A stretch of 64,000 nt of DNA, from assembly GCA_030549495.1 (NCBI GenBank), contig JAUIRK010000801.1:37144-101143 (forward strand). The letters are read 5' to 3'. The first letter of the stretch is position 1, and each line of letters starts with the position of its first letter. This stretch comes from Nectonema munidae. Taxonomy: Eukaryota > Nematomorpha > Nectonematoida > Nectonematidae. Below the pieces are notes generated by a model, which had not been told where the DNA came from, did no database searches, and saw only the letters and a program-made list of their open reading frames with translations. The position numbers and the translations under genes were made by a program. Below, one piece after another: positions 60,140 to 64,000 of the stretch.

Positions 60140-61160
60140 TATCGGGCTAGTGTACGCTTAGTTTATTTGTAGTGTTCCTAGCTTAAATCTTAGTCAAATA
60201 TTAAAACGCTTATAACTTTCACATTTCTCAACAAAATGCATCATGCGATATACCAAATTAAAGCATTTTTTATGGGCTTTCAGAATACATTACTTATATC
60301 ACAAGTACTTAAGAAATACCTTTTACTGTTTTTATTTTCCATGGGCTTCATACCATTAATTAGCAGATAAGGGATGCATTTTAAACTAAAGCTACTTTCA
60401 TTAGGACAAATTTTTACCTATATTATGTGACAATTTCCAGCACAATTATAAAGCGACTCTACTCTCAGAATCTAAATTTATTTGTAGATTTTTATAAAAT
60501 AGTATTCGTTTTTCCATTTTTTTATAAATTAACCTTCGTTTTTTTTATTGGTCAGTATAATGTTTTTCTAATAAATTTAAAATTATTTTTGAAGTGAAAA
60601 ATGTAGATCGAATGTACAAGTTTTGTTGGATAATCGTAGTCCACTATTTATTTTTAGATTTTTATAAAATCATTTTAGTTTTGGGTTTTTTATAAATTAA
60701 CATTAATTTTTTACTTCTTTTGATTTAATCATCCAAAATTTAAGTGCGGGTTTGATTTACACTTTGATTCGAAAAAAATATGTTTTGGATAAATATTATT
60801 TTTATTATTGTTTACTGCATATAAATTTCTAAAGAGAAGATAAATAGATCAAAATATGTGTTTTAATCAATTTTTCTCAATAAGTATTGAAGCTATGAGG
60901 TAGCAAAATATGAACAGAAAGTTTGATATTTTTTGATTTTTTAAATAATATTTTTCGATTCTTTGATCACAGAATTTTATTTTGATTATTTGACAAATAT
61001 AATATTTAAAATCGTGCAAATTGCAAAGTATAGGTATTTTAAACAAAACAATAATATATTTGAAGAAATATTTTTTCAGTATAAAGAGTTTAGAAAACTC
61101 TTCTCTAATATGTAATGATATATTCTCATAACCTGTACGGTTGAACGCGGGTAGACAACT
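60140..61160. other. Non-coding AT-rich DNA
   Basis: No gene recognised; holds a partial third copy of the 347-bp unit at 60548-60640. Confidence 0.5.
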
Positions 61161-61167
61161 TGCGTGT

Positions 61168-61325
61168 TATCTCCAACCCGTATATTACGAGGATTCTTCT
61201 CCAATCTGTATTCTACGATGATTCATCTCCAAACTATATACTACAATGATTCATCTCCAACCTGTATACTACGATGATTCATCTCTAACCTGTATACTAC
61301 GATGATTCATCTTCAACCTGTATAT
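61168..61325. repeat. 28-bp minisatellite, array 2 (about six units)
   Basis: The same unit and orientation as 3784-3925: CATCTCCAACCTGTATACTA and CGATGATTC, with first units more diverged. It ends at AACCTGTATATATATTTC. Confidence 0.9.
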
Positions 61326-61879
61326 ATATTTCACCGAACCGATTTTCTTTTACTTTTTCCATTCAAAGTCAAATTATTTTAGATTAAAAAAGATTTTTCC
61401 AAGCTATAAAATGTTAACCTGCCTCATTTCGCTAGCGCTATCACGTGGTCTAAGTTAAATGACCTGACAGTGAGTTCATTGACCCGCACCTGAACTCTAA
61501 ATTTTCTCACTTTTTCAATTCCCGCGAGATGTTTCAAAATTTTTAAAAAAAATTTCAAGTGAGTTAAAGTACTTTTATAAATAAATGATTTTGTAAAAAA
61601 AAATTTCGAAAAAAAAATTTCCATTTTTTATAAAAAAAGGTTTGAATTTTCAAAAAGTTGACATATTTGATTCAAAAATTTTACATCAAAAGAAAATTAT
61701 TTTTTTCTAATTTTTACATCATCTTATTCAAAATTGCTTAACTTTTATTTTAGAATCTTAAAATTTTGAAAAATATTTATTTTTGATATATTTTTTTTGA
61801 TTTTAACAATTTTTGAAAAAACTTTGTGTCGATATTTTCAAATTTTTAGCTTTTAAAGAAAACTTTATGCGAGAAATTT

Positions 61880-62465
61880 TTTAAAAAACATTTTAAACCA
61901 TGCGCATCTTAAAGAGCATCCTTTTACCTACATTTTTGAATTATTTTTGGTTTTGATACAAATTCAAAATTTTTTTTTATCAGCCCTTGAACAATATGCA
62001 CAATTTTGCTATTTTTCACTATATTTTAGCGTGTAAAATGAAGAATGAAATTATTTTTTCCAATTTTTTTTGCATATTCATAAAATATAACTGATATTTA
62101 AACACACTATGGTGAAAAAATTTGGAAAAAATTATTTTTATTTTTAAAAAAAAAATTTTTTTTGTCTTAATTTTAAAAATTTAACTATAGAACAAAAATG
62201 CCAGAAATTTTTTAAAAATCATTTTAAACCATGCCAATCATAAAGAGCACCCTTTTACCTACATTTTTAAATTATTTTTAGTTTTCAAAAAAATTCAAAA
62301 TTTTTTTTATAACTCCTTGAACAATATGCACAATTTTGCCATTTTCACTATATTTTAGCGTGTAAAATGAAGATTTAAATTTTTTTTTCAATTTTTTTTT
62401 CACATTCATAATATATAATTGATATTTAAACATACTACGGTGGAAAAATTTAGAAATAATTTTTT
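61880..62465. repeat. Two diverged direct repeats of about 325 bp period
   Basis: CATTTTAAACCATGCGCATC, CCTTTTACCTACATTTTT, TTGAACAATATGCACAATTT and TATTTTAGCGTGTAAAATGA recur in the same order about 325 bp later with scattered changes. AT-rich and non-coding. Confidence 0.8.
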
Positions 62466-63384
62466 TAATTTTTTTGAAAAATTGTAAGGGGGTAGTACAT
62501 TTACAAAATTTTCGAAAAATTTTAAACTTATCCAATTTTCTATTTTATTATTTCATTTTAAAGCAAATTTTATACTGATTACGAAAATGTAAAAATATTT
62601 TAAATTAAACATTTTTTAAATACTTTTTTTAGCCTTTGAACTTGAAAAAATGACAAAAAATCCAACTTTGACCCCAAAAAAAATTAAAAAATCAATCGAT
62701 TCATTTCAAACAAATTACATATTCGGAATCAACGTATCAAACTCTATCAGAACACGTTTTAAAAAATTTGAATTTTCGATTTTTAAAATTTTCGATTTTT
62801 CAGACCCTTTCAAACGACCTCAAAATTATGACTTCACATATATTCACCAAAAAAACAAGTTTTATATATTTTTAGAATCCTCTTATCATTCTGAATAACA
62901 ATATTAACTTTATTTTACCTTAAATGTTTTTATTCAAAAAAAATCATATATATTTGTATATTTTGTATATAATGTACTTAATTTAACCAATCAAAGAATT
63001 TATTTGCATTAAAAAAATTTTACATTCTCAATATATCCAATTCAATTAATGGCTGATGGGTTTATTTATTCTTCTCAGGAAAGATAATAAATTTGTATGT
63101 TACTATTTCAAATCTTATTTTTAATAAAACAAGATTCTTTATTAAAGTTGTTTTTTTAATCTATAAATTTTGTTATTTAGATTTCTATAAATTGATACCT
63201 AATTTTTAAATAACTAAAGTTTATAGATTTCTATTAAATCTGAATTATTTAGTTTATAAATTTTATTTCTCAATAATAGATTTCTTTAATTTAAATTATC
63301 TAGTTTATAAATTTTATTTTTTCTAAACTCTATTTAAAATTTTATTTTTTAAGTATTAAGAGTTTTCAATAGATTTAGTACGAA

Positions 63385-63780
63385 TCTATGTTTATTAAAT
63401 AAATAGATCTTTCTTATTTTGATTAAGGTTTTTTAGATTTTATATAGATTACATATTATTTATTTATAATGTCTGCTTTAATTTATTTTTAATGATAATC
63501 TAATTTGCTAATTCTATAGATTAATCTATTTTTAATTTAAATAAATAGATCTTTCTACCTTTCATTAATGTTTTTCAGATTTTATATAGTAAAATATAAA
63601 TTATAATCATATACTTAATTTATATTGTCTCATTTAAATTATTTTTATGATATTCAAATGTGCTAATTCGTTATTTTAAAAAAAATAAGGCTTTTCTAAA
63701 ATTTATATAGTAAATTATTATTATTATAATATACTTTTTAATATTCTTTCTTTTAATTTATTTTTAATGATAATCTAATT
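63385..63780. repeat. AT-rich tandem repeat, about 140-bp unit, three copies
   Basis: AATAAATAGATCTTTCT, TTTTAGATTTTATATAG and TTTTTAATGATAATCTAATT recur at about 140-bp steps with drift. Confidence 0.6.
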
Positions 63781-64000
63781 CCACCCAATGATCTTTACGG
63801 GTGTACCAATGATCCTTACGAGTTCATTGATGGTATCTATAATCCCGGTACCAATGATCTTTTGAGTATACCTAGAATCCCGGTACCAATGATATTTAAG
63901 GGAACCTAGAATCAAGGGGGTACCAATGATCTTTCACAGGACCTAGAATCACGGGTGTACCAATAATCTTTAACAGGATCTAGAATCACGCGGTACCAAT
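63780..64000. repeat. GGTACCAATGATCTT tandem repeat, running off the window
   Basis: Five to six units of about 40-45 bp on the pattern GGTACCAATGATCTTT then ACCTAGAATC plus CGG or AGGGG. The last unit is cut by the window end, so the array may be much longer. It is clearly less AT-rich than the preceding DNA. Confidence 0.85.

Overview
The window looks like strongly AT-rich genomic DNA from an invertebrate metazoan. The evidence is metazoan-type protein genes, some with spliceosomal GT-AG introns as short as 45-49 bp, plus LINEs, a Penelope-like element, tRNA-derived SINEs, and hAT, piggyBac, Tigger and Tc1 transposons. I cannot name the species; an arthropod such as a crustacean would fit, but this is only a guess.

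Four host genes are supported. On the minus strand there are two intronless RNA-processing genes: a PUS7/TruD pseudouridine synthase (7903-9744) and the small-subunit processome WD40 protein UTP18 (11778-13301). On the plus strand I reconstructed a seven-exon SFT2 (SFT2D) Golgi traffic gene from splice sites and protein similarity. It covers 26192-40844 and encodes 165 aa, and its large introns are full of transposon debris. On the minus strand is the ribonucleotide reductase small subunit (RRM2/R2, 54697-55997), with five recognised exons, tiny introns, all metal ligands and the radical tyrosine. Its first coding piece is unresolved.

The rest is mostly repeats. 1-7700: a piggyBac fossil, TTAA-flanked MITEs, a Harbinger-like MITE, a SINE and a 28-bp minisatellite. 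11.0-18.1 kb: fossils of two unnamed transposon-associated protein families, a second piggyBac fossil and a dispersed repeat. 18.1-26.0 kb: a LINE graveyard of four elements, the youngest (23.15-25.9 kb) nearly intact and ending a few hundred bases before the SFT2 start codon. SFT2 introns: hAT and Tigger transposase fossils, MITEs and tandem duplications.

43.1-51.6 kb is the most striking part. A Penelope-like element is split by a 7.2-kb hAT element with a perfect 8-bp target duplication. That hAT is itself split, 30 bp from its end, by a 3.1-kb hAT (another perfect 8-bp duplication), which carries at least three smaller inverted-repeat elements and a SINE. The outer hAT also holds a piggyBac fragment and a repeat shared with the Tigger region. 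51.6-54.1 kb holds a decayed long-period repeat. 56.4-58.4 kb is a SINE cluster. 58.4-64.0 kb is non-coding tandem duplications, a second array of the 28-bp minisatellite and, at the window edge, a tandem repeat built on GGTACCAAT.

The host genes are unrelated housekeeping functions (RNA modification, ribosome assembly, vesicle traffic, dNTP synthesis), and nothing here suggests they act together.
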